Part shown: positions 54,635-64,000 of the stretch, piece by piece
How the letters are laid out: each line of letters begins with the position of its first letter
Numbering within the stretch: position 1 is the first letter of the stretch
Assembly: GCF_904846075.1 (NCBI RefSeq)
Contig: NZ_CAJGZH010000003.1
Location: forward strand, 1-64,000
Direction: 5' to 3'
DNA from: Psychrobacter glacincola
GTDB lineage: Bacteria > Pseudomonadota > Gammaproteobacteria > Pseudomonadales > Moraxellaceae
Length of the DNA: 64,000 nucleotides
Translations under genes and position numbers: made by a program
Notes under the pieces: model-generated
The model's database searches: none
Told to the model about the DNA's origin: nothing
What the model saw: the letters and a program-made list of their open reading frames with translations, nothing else

Positions 54635-54661
54635 AAAAAGCGCCACTATTTAGCGACGCTT
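54635..54661. terminator. terminator between gluQ and ftsW
   Basis: AGCGCCACTA / TAGCGACGCT stem with G-T pairs, an A-run on the left (T-run for ftsW on the minus strand) and TTCTTT on the right. It lies between the convergent gluQ and ftsW. Confidence 0.65.
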
Positions 54662-54714
54662 CTTTGGATAATGCCAGTCATGATGCATCGAGCCTATCAC
54701 TAATGCTCAACCTA

Positions 54715-55911
54715 TCAATAATAACGGCATTGGCTTTTTTCGATTTCAGGGCTTTCTTTATAAATTTTTAGCAATAACGCAACCATCACCAAACTAATCA
54801 ACATCGAAGAGCCGCCATAACTGAAGAATGGCATGGTCAATCCTTTGGTTGGAATCGCCCCCATATTCATCGCCGCATTGATAATTGTCTGCGCTATGAA
54901 CACCACGCCGATACCAAAGGCGGTATAACTCATACGCATCTGCCGACGTTTGAGCGCGTTATAACTGATACGCATCGCGCTACCGATAATCAGCGCTTCG
55001 AGCACCAATACCATGGTAACCCCAACAAAGCCTAACTCTTCCCCTGTAATGGCTAATAGAAAATCAGTATGTGCCTCAGGCAAATGCGACAGTTTTTGTA
55101 CGCTCTCACCATAACCAACGCCTGTAAATTGTCCACGGCCAAAGGCAATCAAACTACGTGCCAGCTGATAATCCGTGTCTTGCACATCATCAAACGGATC
55201 CATAAATGACATCACACGTACCAATCGGTACTGCGCTGTCGTCACCATCAATACCGCACCACCGATGGCAGCCGCGCCCAGTGCTAAAAAGTGCTTGTAA
55301 GGCGCACCAGCGATATAAAAAATCGCAAAGATAGTACCTAAAATAACGACAAAAGAACCAAAATCTGGCTGTGACAATAGCAGCATGGTGATGAGTGCCA
55401 CCACCAACATAATCCGCAAAAAACCGTCTAAGCCGTTACGAACTTCAAAAGAGCGACGCACCACAAAATCAGAGACAAAGACAATCATCACTAACTTGGC
55501 CAACTCTGCCACCTGAAAATTAAATACCCCTAGGTTCAGCCAACGCTTGGAGCCGTTAATAGGCGTACTAAAGAGGGTTGCCACTAGCAGCATGCCAGTG
55601 ATACCCAATAGGATAAATTGGGTTTCAGTCTTATATAATGTTCGCAGAGACACGCTGTAATAAGAAACTGTAGCGACTGTCAAACCGATCATCATATACA
55701 GCAGCTGGTTTTTGAAAAAGTGCAGCTCTGTCATGCCGCGACTGAGCGCAAAAGGAATAGAAGCGGAAGCCACCATCAATAAACTGAGCACCAACATACA
55801 GCCAACACTCGATAGGAGAATGGCGCGTGCTGACGGCATAGAAAGAATACCATCTGAGCCAGATACTTGCTTCGATTGGGACGAGGAACGAAAAAGAGAA
55901 GAGAGCGCCAT
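54715..55911 (-). CDS. ftsW: lipid II polymerase/divisome protein FtsW
   Basis: 398 aa from the ATG at 55911; an in-frame GTG at 55962 is an alternative, and neither has a clear ribosome binding site. SEDS-family glycosyltransferase that polymerises septal peptidoglycan with FtsI. About ten membrane helices, with NGSKRWLNLGVFNFQVAELAK, PDFGSFVV, GYGESVQKLSHLPEAHTDF and LPFFSYGGSS-like MPFFSYGGSSML. Downstream of murD on the same strand, but murG, murC, mraY and ftsQAZ are not in the window. Confidence 0.94.
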   Translation of the reverse strand: MALSSLFRSSSQSKQVSGSDGILSMPSARAILLSSVGCMLVLSLLMVASASIPFALSRGMTELHFFKNQLLYMMIGLTVATVSYYSVSLRTLYKTETQFILLGITGMLLVATLFSTPINGSKRWLNLGVFNFQVAELAKLVMIVFVSDFVVRRSFEVRNGLDGFLRIMLVVALITMLLLSQPDFGSFVVILGTIFAIFYIAGAPYKHFLALGAAAIGGAVLMVTTAQYRLVRVMSFMDPFDDVQDTDYQLARSLIAFGRGQFTGVGYGESVQKLSHLPEAHTDFLLAITGEELGFVGVTMVLVLEALIIGSAMRISYNALKRRQMRMSYTAFGIGVVFIAQTIINAAMNMGAIPTKGLTMPFFSYGGSSMLISLVMVALLLKIYKESPEIEKSQCRYY

Positions 55912-56228
55912 AATTTTATATACACTAACGAACGAAAAAACACGGCGTCTATTAAACGCCACCGTTTAAAAAATAGAAAATAGACAGTACCAGACAGATT
56001 ACTAAGCAAATAAGCTGACCATTCATGTTGCTGGCTGGCTATGATTGACAGTAGCAGCAATCTATAAGCAAAACAATCATTTATACAGAAAATGCGCGCA
56101 CATCGTAAAAGTCAATTCAGGGCAATCCTATTGCATTGCCCTTATTCTTTATTAAATACATGAGCTCTTTATTAAATGCTGATATTCGCTAAGCACTTAT
56201 CATGCAAATGCTTAAATCATCAAACCTT

Positions 56229-57665
56229 TTAATCGGCAGTCATCATATCTGACGACTCAGTTGCTAATTGACCAACCAACTGACTGAAATGCTCACCGCG
56301 AGCTGCGTAGCCACTATATTGATCAAAGCTGGCACAAGCAGGTGACAATAGCACCGCTTGCACTTGCGATAGGCTGCTTGTCGTGACTTGTTGAATGGTT
56401 GTAAAGGCATTTTCTAAAGTTTGGCATTGATGTAACGCCACATCGGCGCTTATCTTAGCTGCTCGCAGATGCTGTTCGATCAGCGGCGCATCTTCACCAA
56501 TGAATAGTACTTGGCTAACATACTGATTGATAAACGGCGTCAATTCACCAAACTGTTGAGCCTTACCTTGTCCACCCAAAATCAATAGTAGCTTGCCATC
56601 TTTTGGCGCATAGACTGCGCCCAGCCCTTCGATAGCTGCCATCGTTGAGCCGATATTGGTGCCTTTTGAATCATTGAAATAATCAATGTCTGCAGCATTT
56701 GCCACATACTGGCAACGATGCTCAAGTCCAGTAAACTGCTGTAAGGTATTCAACATACTGCCCAATGGCAAACCAGCAAGTTCGCCTAATGCCAAGGCTG
56801 CCTGTGCATTGAGCAGATTATGACGACCTTTAATCAACAGTTTATCTGCCGACAGTAGTTTTTCTGTACCGTGGGCAAGATAAATCTGGCCTTCAGGAGT
56901 AGTAATAAGACCATATTGACCTTTATCAGGAGCATGTATACCGGTACTCACTCTTGGCAAATTATCAGCCACTAGCGGACGCGTCAAGGCGTCTTCGCGA
57001 TTGATAACCACGGACTTAGCACCCTGAAAGATACGATGCTTGGCTTGATGGTAGCCCAGCATATCGCCGTGGCGATCTAAATGGTCAGGCGACATATTCA
57101 GAACTGTTGCCACTTGCGCGCCCAAATTGGTCACTGTTTCTAACTGAAAGCTCGACAGCTCAAGTACCGCCAGTTCCATATCAGGATTATCAAGCAAGGT
57201 CAGCGCTGGCACGCCAATATTACCGCCGACACCGACATTGACACCAGCATCCGCGGCCATTTGCCCGACCAAGGTGGTCACGGTGCTCTTAGCATTAGAG
57301 CCAGTAATCGCCACTATCGGTACGGTACAAGCCTCACAAAATAGCTGAATGTCACTAACCACGGGAATATTCGCTTGGCGGGCAGCGGCGACAGCTTCGG
57401 TAGCAAGTGAGATACCGGGACTTATAATAATACGTGTCGCTTGCTGCAAGAGCTCTGCGTCAATCTCACCAAATTGGCGAATACTAATCTCAGCGGGCAA
57501 TTGATTTGCTAAGCTAGGTGTCACCTGAGCATCAGTAACAGCAACCTGATAGCCTTGATTGGCCAAATAGCGCGCAACTGATAATCCAGATTGTCCCAAA
57601 CCGACCACGACTTGTAGACCACTGCCTTTGTGAAGTAAGGCATCTGTTGCAGGGTTGGTGGTCAT
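56229..57665 (-). CDS. murD: UDP-N-acetylmuramoyl-L-alanine--D-glutamate ligase
   Basis: 478 aa. Adds D-Glu to UDP-MurNAc-Ala. N-terminal nucleotide-binding domain (VVGLGQSGLSVARYLANQGY), ATP P-loop GSNAKSTVTTLVG (Ala in place of the more common Gly in GSNGKST), and later NMSPDHLDRHGDM and DYFNDSKGTNIGSTMAA. Slightly longer than E. coli (438). 317 bases upstream of ftsW on the same strand. Confidence 0.97.
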   Translation of the reverse strand: MTTNPATDALLHKGSGLQVVVGLGQSGLSVARYLANQGYQVAVTDAQVTPSLANQLPAEISIRQFGEIDAELLQQATRIIISPGISLATEAVAAARQANIPVVSDIQLFCEACTVPIVAITGSNAKSTVTTLVGQMAADAGVNVGVGGNIGVPALTLLDNPDMELAVLELSSFQLETVTNLGAQVATVLNMSPDHLDRHGDMLGYHQAKHRIFQGAKSVVINREDALTRPLVADNLPRVSTGIHAPDKGQYGLITTPEGQIYLAHGTEKLLSADKLLIKGRHNLLNAQAALALGELAGLPLGSMLNTLQQFTGLEHRCQYVANAADIDYFNDSKGTNIGSTMAAIEGLGAVYAPKDGKLLLILGGQGKAQQFGELTPFINQYVSQVLFIGEDAPLIEQHLRAAKISADVALHQCQTLENAFTTIQQVTTSSLSQVQAVLLSPACASFDQYSGYAARGEHFSQLVGQLATESSDMMTAD

Positions 57666-58327
57666 ATTTATTCCTTCTGTTGGACGAGCAAAATGGCATC
57701 AAACAAAACTAGTATATAAAGAAGCAAAATGATGCCATCAAGATGAGACGCATCATAACGGTATCGTTCAGATTTCGGTACTGGTTTTTTATGACGATGT
57801 GCTATTATGCGCCTGTTTTTATATTAAGTGGCTAATGCTATAATAGTTGCCTTAATCTGTAAGTGACTGGGTATTTACCCAAGCATTTTAGTTTAGCATG
57901 TTGTCACAGTTAGCACGCTATTGTCACTTCTGTTTGGCAAAGTTACTACTATAGACTGGTCATGTCGAGCGGCTATTTTTATTTGATAGATTATTTATTA
58001 CCCTCTACCGCAGCATATCATTGCTGACGCTATTCGTTATTGTAGGTGCTCTTATAAATGCCCTGCTTTAAGCACCTTATTTTAACTATTTTTTTAGGTA
58101 GTCTCACTGAATTTATCATCGTATCAATTATTGGTGAGCGTATTAGCGATACCAGTAAGTAAATCAATAGACCTACTTATTAGTGACCTTTAATAATTCA
58201 ATACCGCAATATGACACAGCACATGTTGCCGTAAAAGAAAGATGAATAGCTACTTTTATAGCGATGCGATCATTTTATGAATGAGTAATGATTACTTTTT
58301 TTGCCTCTAACCCTATGCAGTTTACTT
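57666..58327. other. intergenic region with candidate small transcript
   Basis: About 660 bases between divergent murD and the SulP gene. The plus strand has an extended -10 promoter pattern (TGC-TATAAT, 57836-57844) and a hairpin with U-rich tail at 58044-58090. These could bound a small RNA or be the start of the SulP leader. No coding sequence seen. Confidence 0.5.
57851..58090 (+). ncRNA. candidate small RNA or leader transcript
   Basis: Promoter-like TGCTATAAT (57836-57844) followed by about 200 bases without a reading frame and a hairpin AGGTGCT-N20-AGCACCT (58044-58077) ahead of a T-rich stretch (TATTTTAACTATTTTTTTA). Pattern evidence only; the weak -35 and long loop make it uncertain. 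Confidence 0.25.
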
Positions 58328-59827
58328 ATGACATCTTTTATTGATAACTTACGTGACGAGTGGTTTTCCAATGTTCGCGGCGACGTTTTGTCCGGTTTGG
58401 TCGTTGCCCTAGCGCTGATTCCTGAAGCCATTGCCTTTTCTATTATCGCAGGTGTTGATCCAAAAGTCGGCTTGTATGCCTCATTTTGTATCGCGGTCGT
58501 GATCAGTTTCGTCGGTGGTCGTCCAGGCATGATTTCGGCAGCAACTGGGGCGATGGCACTGGTGATGGTTGACTTAGTCGCCGAGCATGGTTTGCAGTAT
58601 TTGCTAGCTGCCACCTTATTGTGCGGTGGGATTCAGATTGTAATGGGTATTCTAAAGCTCGGTAATTTGATGCGCTTTGTGTCGCGTTCGGTAGTCATTG
58701 GCTTCGTCAATGCGCTCGCGATATTGATCTTTGCTGCCCAGCTGCCTGAGCTTAACCCAATGACTGAGCGCGTTGGCATGACGGTTTATATCATGACAGC
58801 GGCGGGTTTAGCGATTATCTACTTGTTTCCGCTGATTCCTAAAATCGGTCGCGTGATTCCGTCACCGCTGATCTGTATCGTTGGTTTGACTGCTGTCGCG
58901 ATGTACATGAATCTCGATATTCGTAATGTCGGCAGTATGGGCGATTTGCCTGATTCATTACCAATGTTCTTATTACCTGACATTCCCTTGAACCTAAATA
59001 CTTTACTGATCATCGCGCCTTACTCTATCGCACTTGCCATCGTTGGTTTATTAGAATCGATGATGACAGCGACTATCGTCGATGATTTGACAGATACGCC
59101 AAGCGATAAAAACCGCGAGTGTCGCGGTCAAGGGATTGCCAACGTCGTATCAGGTTTCTTCGGTGGCATGGCAGGCTGTGCCATGATTGGTCAATCTATG
59201 ATCAACGTCAAATCTGGCGGACGTACGCGTCTGTCTACTTTGATGGCAGGTATCGTACTGCTCATTATGGTAGTGTTTTTAAGTGAATGGGTCAGTCAAA
59301 TTCCCATGGCGGCACTGGTCGCTGTGATGATTATGGTCTCCATTGGTACTTTTAACTGGCAGTCTATTCGCGAATTTAAAACGCATCCGATGTCATTTAA
59401 TATTGTCATGCTAGCGACTGTTTTGACCACAGTATTTACGCACAACCTAGCTTATGGTGTGGGCGTGGGCGTGCTGCTATCGGCGCTGGCGTTTGCCAAT
59501 AAAATTGGTCAATTCTTAACGGTATTTAGTGAGTATGATGAGAGTACTAATACCCGTTATTATTATGTGCAAGGACAAGTATTTTTTGCTTCTACGACCC
59601 AGTTCTTAAACAGCTTCGATACCAAAGAAGCTTTGGACAGTATTCAAATTGATGTCAGCCAAGCGCATTTTTGGGATGTCAGTGCCGTAGACACCTTGGA
59701 CAAATTGGTCATGCGCTTGCAACGTGAGGGCATTGATGTCAAAGTGGTGGGACTCAATAATGCGAGCCGAACACTGATTGATCGCTTCTCTATCCACGAT
59801 CGCCGAGATATTGGCTTATTGGATTAA
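58328..59827 (+). CDS. SulP family anion transporter
   Basis: 499 aa from the ATG at 58328 (a TTG nine codons upstream is possible). SLC26/SulP fold: an N-terminal amphipathic part ([20 protein letters not shown]), about 12-14 hydrophobic segments with [27 protein letters not shown] and [24 protein letters not shown], and a C-terminal STAS domain (about 410-499, [20 protein letters not shown]). Bacterial members carry sulfate, bicarbonate or dicarboxylates; the substrate here is not determined. A tandem Usp gene follows after a terminator. Confidence 0.9.
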   Translation: MTSFIDNLRDEWFSNVRGDVLSGLVVALALIPEAIAFSIIAGVDPKVGLYASFCIAVVISFVGGRPGMISAATGAMALVMVDLVAEHGLQYLLAATLLCGGIQIVMGILKLGNLMRFVSRSVVIGFVNALAILIFAAQLPELNPMTERVGMTVYIMTAAGLAIIYLFPLIPKIGRVIPSPLICIVGLTAVAMYMNLDIRNVGSMGDLPDSLPMFLLPDIPLNLNTLLIIAPYSIALAIVGLLESMMTATIVDDLTDTPSDKNRECRGQGIANVVSGFFGGMAGCAMIGQSMINVKSGGRTRLSTLMAGIVLLIMVVFLSEWVSQIPMAALVAVMIMVSIGTFNWQSIREFKTHPMSFNIVMLATVLTTVFTHNLAYGVGVGVLLSALAFANKIGQFLTVFSEYDESTNTRYYYVQGQVFFASTTQFLNSFDTKEALDSIQIDVSQAHFWDVSAVDTLDKLVMRLQREGIDVKVVGLNNASRTLIDRFSIHDRRDIGLLD

Positions 59828-59891
59828 ACAAAGCCACGTCTATTTATTGAGTTAATATTGATTAACTGCTCATAAATAGACAGTTGAATAA

Positions 59892-59963
59892 ACAGCTGCA
59901 TTGGTACAAAGGGTTGGGCATAAGCATTATCGCCCCATCCTTGAGCCAAGCAGCTGTCTTTTT
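59892..59963 (+). terminator. nested hairpin terminator of the SulP gene
   Basis: Outer pair ACAGCTGC / GCAGCTGT (59892-59899, 59950-59957) encloses an inner GGTTGGGC / GCCCCATCC pair and is followed by CTTTTTATT. Just before it lies another inverted repeat, GTCTATTTAT / ATAAATAGAC (about 59839-59880). Confidence 0.7.
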
Positions 59964-60001
59964 ATTCTGTCTTTTTAATATTGGAATAATGTGGTGGTCT
60001 T

Positions 60002-60856
60002 ATGAGTAACTTGAAACCAGATAGTGTGATTGCCTGCTTGGACTGCCCAGACCACGTGCAAGCAGTGTTAGAAGCCAGCATGTGGGCCGCGACTCGTCTA
60101 CAAGCACCTGTTGGACTGTTGCACTCAGTACCGAGCTTACAACAAAAAGCGGCTGTGAATTATTCAGGCTGTCTAAATATCGATGATGAAAACATGCTGC
60201 TTGAGCAATTCACCACCAAGGAGCACTTGAGTAATTGTGAGCTAAAAGCCCAAGGCAAGCTTTTGCTTCATCAAGCCACCACCTATTGCGAACAGCAGCG
60301 ACAAAAACTAAAAACCTATACCCTGCATCGCCATGAACACCTCAATGAAAGTATCGATTACGTCGATGACAAAGCACAATTGATTGTTATAGGTCACAAT
60401 GTCACCTGCAAATCGACATTGAGCCAGTTAATTAGAGTCAGCCACTGCCCCATTTTGGTGACTCATGCACCATTTTTGCCCCCTACAACCGCGTTATTTG
60501 CTTTTGACAACAGTCCAACATCTCATAAATTGCTCAATTGGCTCTGCAAAACCTCACTGGTGCGCGCATTAACCGTTCATATCGTGATGGTCGGTAAAGA
60601 AAACTCTGAAAATTGCGATGCGCTACGTGAAGCTTATGCGCGGCTCAAACAAGCAGGCATCAAGTCTAAAAAAGCCTTGCTGGACTGCCGCGATGTCACT
60701 TCGGCTTTGAATTATTATCAAAATGAAAATAATATCGGTATGCTGATGACCGGTGCTTTTGGCCAATCTCGTCTGCGCGAACTTCTAAAAGGTAGCGACA
60801 CAAAAAAGCTGCTCGGCAGCACCAAAACCCCCTACCTACTCTTCCCAAAGGTATAG
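60002..60856 (+). CDS. tandem universal stress protein
   Basis: 284 aa with two Usp-like halves. First half, about 8-155, with VIACLDCPDHVQAVLEASMW and the ATP-loop-like region VIGHNVTCKSTLSQLIRVSHCPILVTHA. Second half, about 158-284, starts ALFAFDNSPTSHKLLNWLCK and ends GAFGQSRLRELLKGSDTKKLLGSTKTPYLL. Resembles E. coli UspE in layout. Directly follows the SulP gene after a terminator; such pairing suggests, but does not prove, linked stress/anion functions. Confidence 0.85.
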   Translation: MSNLKPDSVIACLDCPDHVQAVLEASMWAATRLQAPVGLLHSVPSLQQKAAVNYSGCLNIDDENMLLEQFTTKEHLSNCELKAQGKLLLHQATTYCEQQRQKLKTYTLHRHEHLNESIDYVDDKAQLIVIGHNVTCKSTLSQLIRVSHCPILVTHAPFLPPTTALFAFDNSPTSHKLLNWLCKTSLVRALTVHIVMVGKENSENCDALREAYARLKQAGIKSKKALLDCRDVTSALNYYQNENNIGMLMTGAFGQSRLRELLKGSDTKKLLGSTKTPYLLFPKV

Positions 60857-61650
<794 letters not shown>

Positions 61651-61725
61651 CGCTCAAGGCCATATAGACACAGATTTATAGATCATACCGATAGCTGTAT
61701 TGCATCAATTCAAGGGGGAATTAAC

Positions 61726-62988
61726 ATGCAAAATCAAATCTTCGAGCTCCAGTACGCACTTGATACATTTTACTTTTTAATGTGCGGGGCGCTCGTCATG
61801 TGGATGGCAGCAGGCTTCACCATGTTAGAAGCTGGACTCGTCCGCTCAAAAAACACCGTTGAGATTTTAACCAAAAATATCGCACTTTTTGCCACAGCTT
61901 GTACCATGTACATGATATGCGGCTATGCCATTATGTATGGTGGCAATCTATTCTTGAGCGGTATCGCGGGTAATGAAACGCTGGTAGCAGATGCTCTAGC
62001 AGCCTCCGCTGAAAACGGCTTTGACGGTGATTCTGTTTACTCCGCTGCGTCTGATTTTTTCTTCCAAGTGGTATTTGTTGCAACCTGTATGTCAATCGTT
62101 TCAGGAGCGGTGGCTGAGCGCATGAAGCTGTGGTCGTTCTTATTATTTGCTGTGGTGATGACTGGTGTCATTTATCCATTAGAGGGTAGCTGGACGTGGG
62201 GTGGCAATGATGTATTTGGGATGTTCAATTTAGGCGACATGGGTTTTTCTGATTTTGCAGGTTCTGGTATCGTCCATATGGCGGGTGCTGCGGCTGCATT
62301 AGCAGGGGTATTATTATTAGGTGCACGTAAAGGCAAGTACGGCCCTAATGGTGAAATACGCGCTATTCCAGGGGCTAACTTACCACTGGCAGCGCTTGGA
62401 ACACTTATTCTCTGGATGGGTTGGTTCGGTTTCAATGGCGGCTCGGTGCTAAAACTGGGTGATATTGCCAGTGCTAACTCGGTTGCCATGGTGTTTTTGA
62501 ACACCAATGCAGCAGCGGCAGGCGGTGCAATTGGTGCTTTAATAATAGCACGCATCATCTTTGGCAAAGCTGACTTAACCATGCTCTTAAATGGTGCACT
62601 CGCAGGATTAGTCGCTATCACAGCAGAACCCTCAACCCCATCTGCATTACAAGCAACACTGTTTGGTTTGATCGCTGGCGTTATCGTTGTGCTATCTATC
62701 TTAGCATTGGATAAAATAAAAATAGATGATCCAGTGGGTGCTATCTCAGTTCATGGTGTAGTCGGTCTGTTCGGTCTACTTATCGTACCAATTACCAATC
62801 CAGCAGCATCGTTCGTAGGTCAGATTGCTGGTGCAGCCACTATCTTTACTTGGGTATTCATCGCCAGCTTAATCACTTGGGCGGTTATCAAATTAGTGAT
62901 TGGTCTGCGTATCTCTGAAGAAGATGAGTATGAAGGTGCGGATATAGCAGAGTGCGGTATGGAAGCATATCCAGAATTTGTGAGATAA
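61726..62988 (+). CDS. amtB: ammonium transporter AmtB
   Basis: 420 aa. Eleven-helix trimeric NH3/NH4+ channel. N-terminus is outside; motifs include AGFTMLEAGLVRSKN, FAGSGIVHMAGAAAALAG and SVHGVVGLFG, the last two carrying the twin pore histidines. AAGGGGGAA is a strong ribosome binding site. Follows glnK by 75 bases; strong terminator after it. Confidence 0.97.
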   Translation: MQNQIFELQYALDTFYFLMCGALVMWMAAGFTMLEAGLVRSKNTVEILTKNIALFATACTMYMICGYAIMYGGNLFLSGIAGNETLVADALAASAENGFDGDSVYSAASDFFFQVVFVATCMSIVSGAVAERMKLWSFLLFAVVMTGVIYPLEGSWTWGGNDVFGMFNLGDMGFSDFAGSGIVHMAGAAAALAGVLLLGARKGKYGPNGEIRAIPGANLPLAALGTLILWMGWFGFNGGSVLKLGDIASANSVAMVFLNTNAAAAGGAIGALIIARIIFGKADLTMLLNGALAGLVAITAEPSTPSALQATLFGLIAGVIVVLSILALDKIKIDDPVGAISVHGVVGLFGLLIVPITNPAASFVGQIAGAATIFTWVFIASLITWAVIKLVIGLRISEEDEYEGADIAECGMEAYPEFVR

Positions 62989-63019
62989 ACTCTTAAACCA
63001 ATATTAAAATATATGTAAT

Positions 63020-63057
63020 AAAAATCCCGCAATACTAAAAGGTATTGCGGGATTTTT
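63020..63057. terminator. bidirectional terminator between amtB and DUF2147 gene
   Basis: AAAAATCCCGCAATAC / GTATTGCGGGATTTTT perfect 16-bp stem with a six-base loop, T-rich at the plus-strand end. Confidence 0.95.
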
Positions 63058-63099
63058 ATTTATCAAAATTAGGTCTAATACTAAAAATAAGCTATCGGT

Positions 63100-63483
63100 T
63101 TATTTCTTTTTCCACGTTTGACTGCGTGAGAATGGACCGATATAACCTTTTAGATTTAAGGTGTTGCCACTCAAGTTTGCGGTCATACGATAGTCTTTGC
63201 CCTTTTCAGGATCAGTGATCGTACCGCCACTATATTTGCCACCACCATCAGACTTTAAGCCTTTAATAATGGTCGTACCAACGTGCTTTTTGCCTTTGGC
63301 TGAGTTAGTAGCGATAAGCGTACCTGTTAGTACACCGTTTGACTCAGTAATCTTTACGGTACCTTTTGGCTTACCCTCATCAAATGTCTGCCACGTGGTA
63401 TTGGCCAAAGGATCAGCGGCGAATGCCATGCTTGCTAAACTGATACCTGCAACAGCTAGAGTGGTTTTGGTAAATAATTTCAT
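63100..63483 (-). CDS. exported DUF2147 protein
   Basis: 127 aa from the ATG at 63483 (AAGGGAA nine bases upstream). Signal peptide ending SMAFA before ADPLANTTWQTF. The mature domain starts with a TW(x)TFDEGKPKGTVKI strand and ends with LKGYIGPFSRSQTWKK, typical of DUF2147 small beta-barrel periplasmic proteins of unknown role. Convergent with amtB. Single gene. Confidence 0.88.
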   Translation of the reverse strand: MKLFTKTTLAVAGISLASMAFAADPLANTTWQTFDEGKPKGTVKITESNGVLTGTLIATNSAKGKKHVGTTIIKGLKSDGGGKYSGGTITDPEKGKDYRMTANLSGNTLNLKGYIGPFSRSQTWKKK

Positions 63484-63738
63484 AGACTGATTCCCTTCAT
63501 ACAATGATTACTCGAAACGTTATGTTTCTGATCTCCTAGGCTTATCCTTCGCTAAAATCCCTATTAACAGCTATGCGACTTTCTACTCTTTGGAAGTGAT
63601 TAGCGCATCTAAAAACTGCTCATCAAAATTTTATACGACATAAGCGATGTCTTGACTCATTATAAGCAATTTTAAGCTTTTGCCTAGTAATTTTTTTATA
63701 GTTTATTATTTCTATAAAAATTGAACTATATCAAATAG

Positions 63739-64000
63739 TTATAAAAAAGGATTGTCGATATTTTTATCCAACCGGTCATCTTTTTCTTTTGACTTATGCT
63801 GACTATTATTGTAAATAGCATCATTTTCAAACGCCTGAAGAATCTTGCTTGTTAGTTCATGTAACTGTTGTGCTTGCTCATATCCAGTAGCATCAAGAGT
63901 CAAATCAATATCGCCATATATAATAATTTTATCTGTTTGGTTTTCGATGATAAGCTCACCAATTTGCATGCTTTGGTGGTCATTGGCAAATGGATCAATC
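63739..64000 (-). CDS. partial hypothetical protein running off the window edge
   Basis: The reading frame is open from 64000 down to a stop at 63739-63741 and has no upstream stop in the window, so the gene most likely starts outside. An internal Met at 63969 (MQIGELIIENQTDKIIIYGD) could be mistaken for the start. The visible end is a beta-rich segment followed by a helix (EQAQQLHELTSKILQAF) and a charged tail ending DNPFL. No family recognised. Confidence 0.6.
   Translation of the reverse strand, partial: IDPFANDHQSMQIGELIIENQTDKIIIYGDIDLTLDATGYEQAQQLHELTSKILQAFENDAIYNNSQHKSKEKDDRLDKNIDNPFL

Overview
The window reads as a chromosomal segment of a Psychrobacter-like gammaproteobacterium (Moraxellaceae). 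The basis is moderate-to-low GC with AT-rich intergenic DNA, a response regulator close to Acinetobacter BfmR, gamma-proteobacterial operon contents (pheST-ihfA, rpsP-rimM-trmD-rplS, atpIBEFHAGDC, dksA-gluQ), and a putative DUF3360-type membrane protein of the kind known from marine gammaproteobacteria. It is mostly core housekeeping DNA. I see no prophage, CRISPR array, tRNA, rRNA or intact insertion sequence. The only mobile-looking item is a ~170 bp MITE-like inverted-repeat element at 10742-10916.

Layout. 0.3-5.2 kb: trxA, rho, two small lipoproteins and a zinc metallopeptidase. 5.4-10.6 kb (minus): rpmI-rplT, pheS-pheT, ihfA; pheT is broken by a frameshift in this sequence. 10.7-14.7 kb: the MITE-like element, a hotdog thioesterase, hisIE and the tatABC operon. 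14.8-26.3 kb: a compact UvrD-like helicase, dusC, MAPEG and OsmC proteins, rppH, a zinc alcohol dehydrogenase, an NRDE protein, a DUF4139 exported protein, then lgt-thyA-folA. 26.3-33.7 kb: uvrC, the DUF3360 protein, a DUF4442 protein and the rplS-trmD-rimM-rpsP operon.

34.1-38.8 kb: an EnvZ-like kinase without an adjacent regulator, a 59-codon membrane ORF, and the bfmS/bfmR two-component pair. 39.4-47.6 kb (minus): the complete F1Fo ATP synthase cluster with a long gap between atpI and atpB. 47.9-51.4 kb: zinc uptake locus, znuA divergent from zur-znuC-znuB, with a perfect Zur-box palindrome in the divergent region. 51.6-57.7 kb: a cAMP-phosphodiesterase-like protein, dksA-gluQ, and murD-ftsW away from any other division/cell-wall genes. 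58.3-64 kb: a SulP transporter, a tandem universal stress protein, glnK-amtB behind a sigma-54-type promoter, a DUF2147 protein and a partial gene at the edge.

I found no convincing new multi-gene system. The points most worth checking are the pheT frameshift, the MITE-like element and its degenerate second end, the unannotated 59-aa membrane ORF, a possible small-RNA or leader transcript at 57.8-58.1 kb, and the terminators that split bfmR from bfmS and atpI from atpB.
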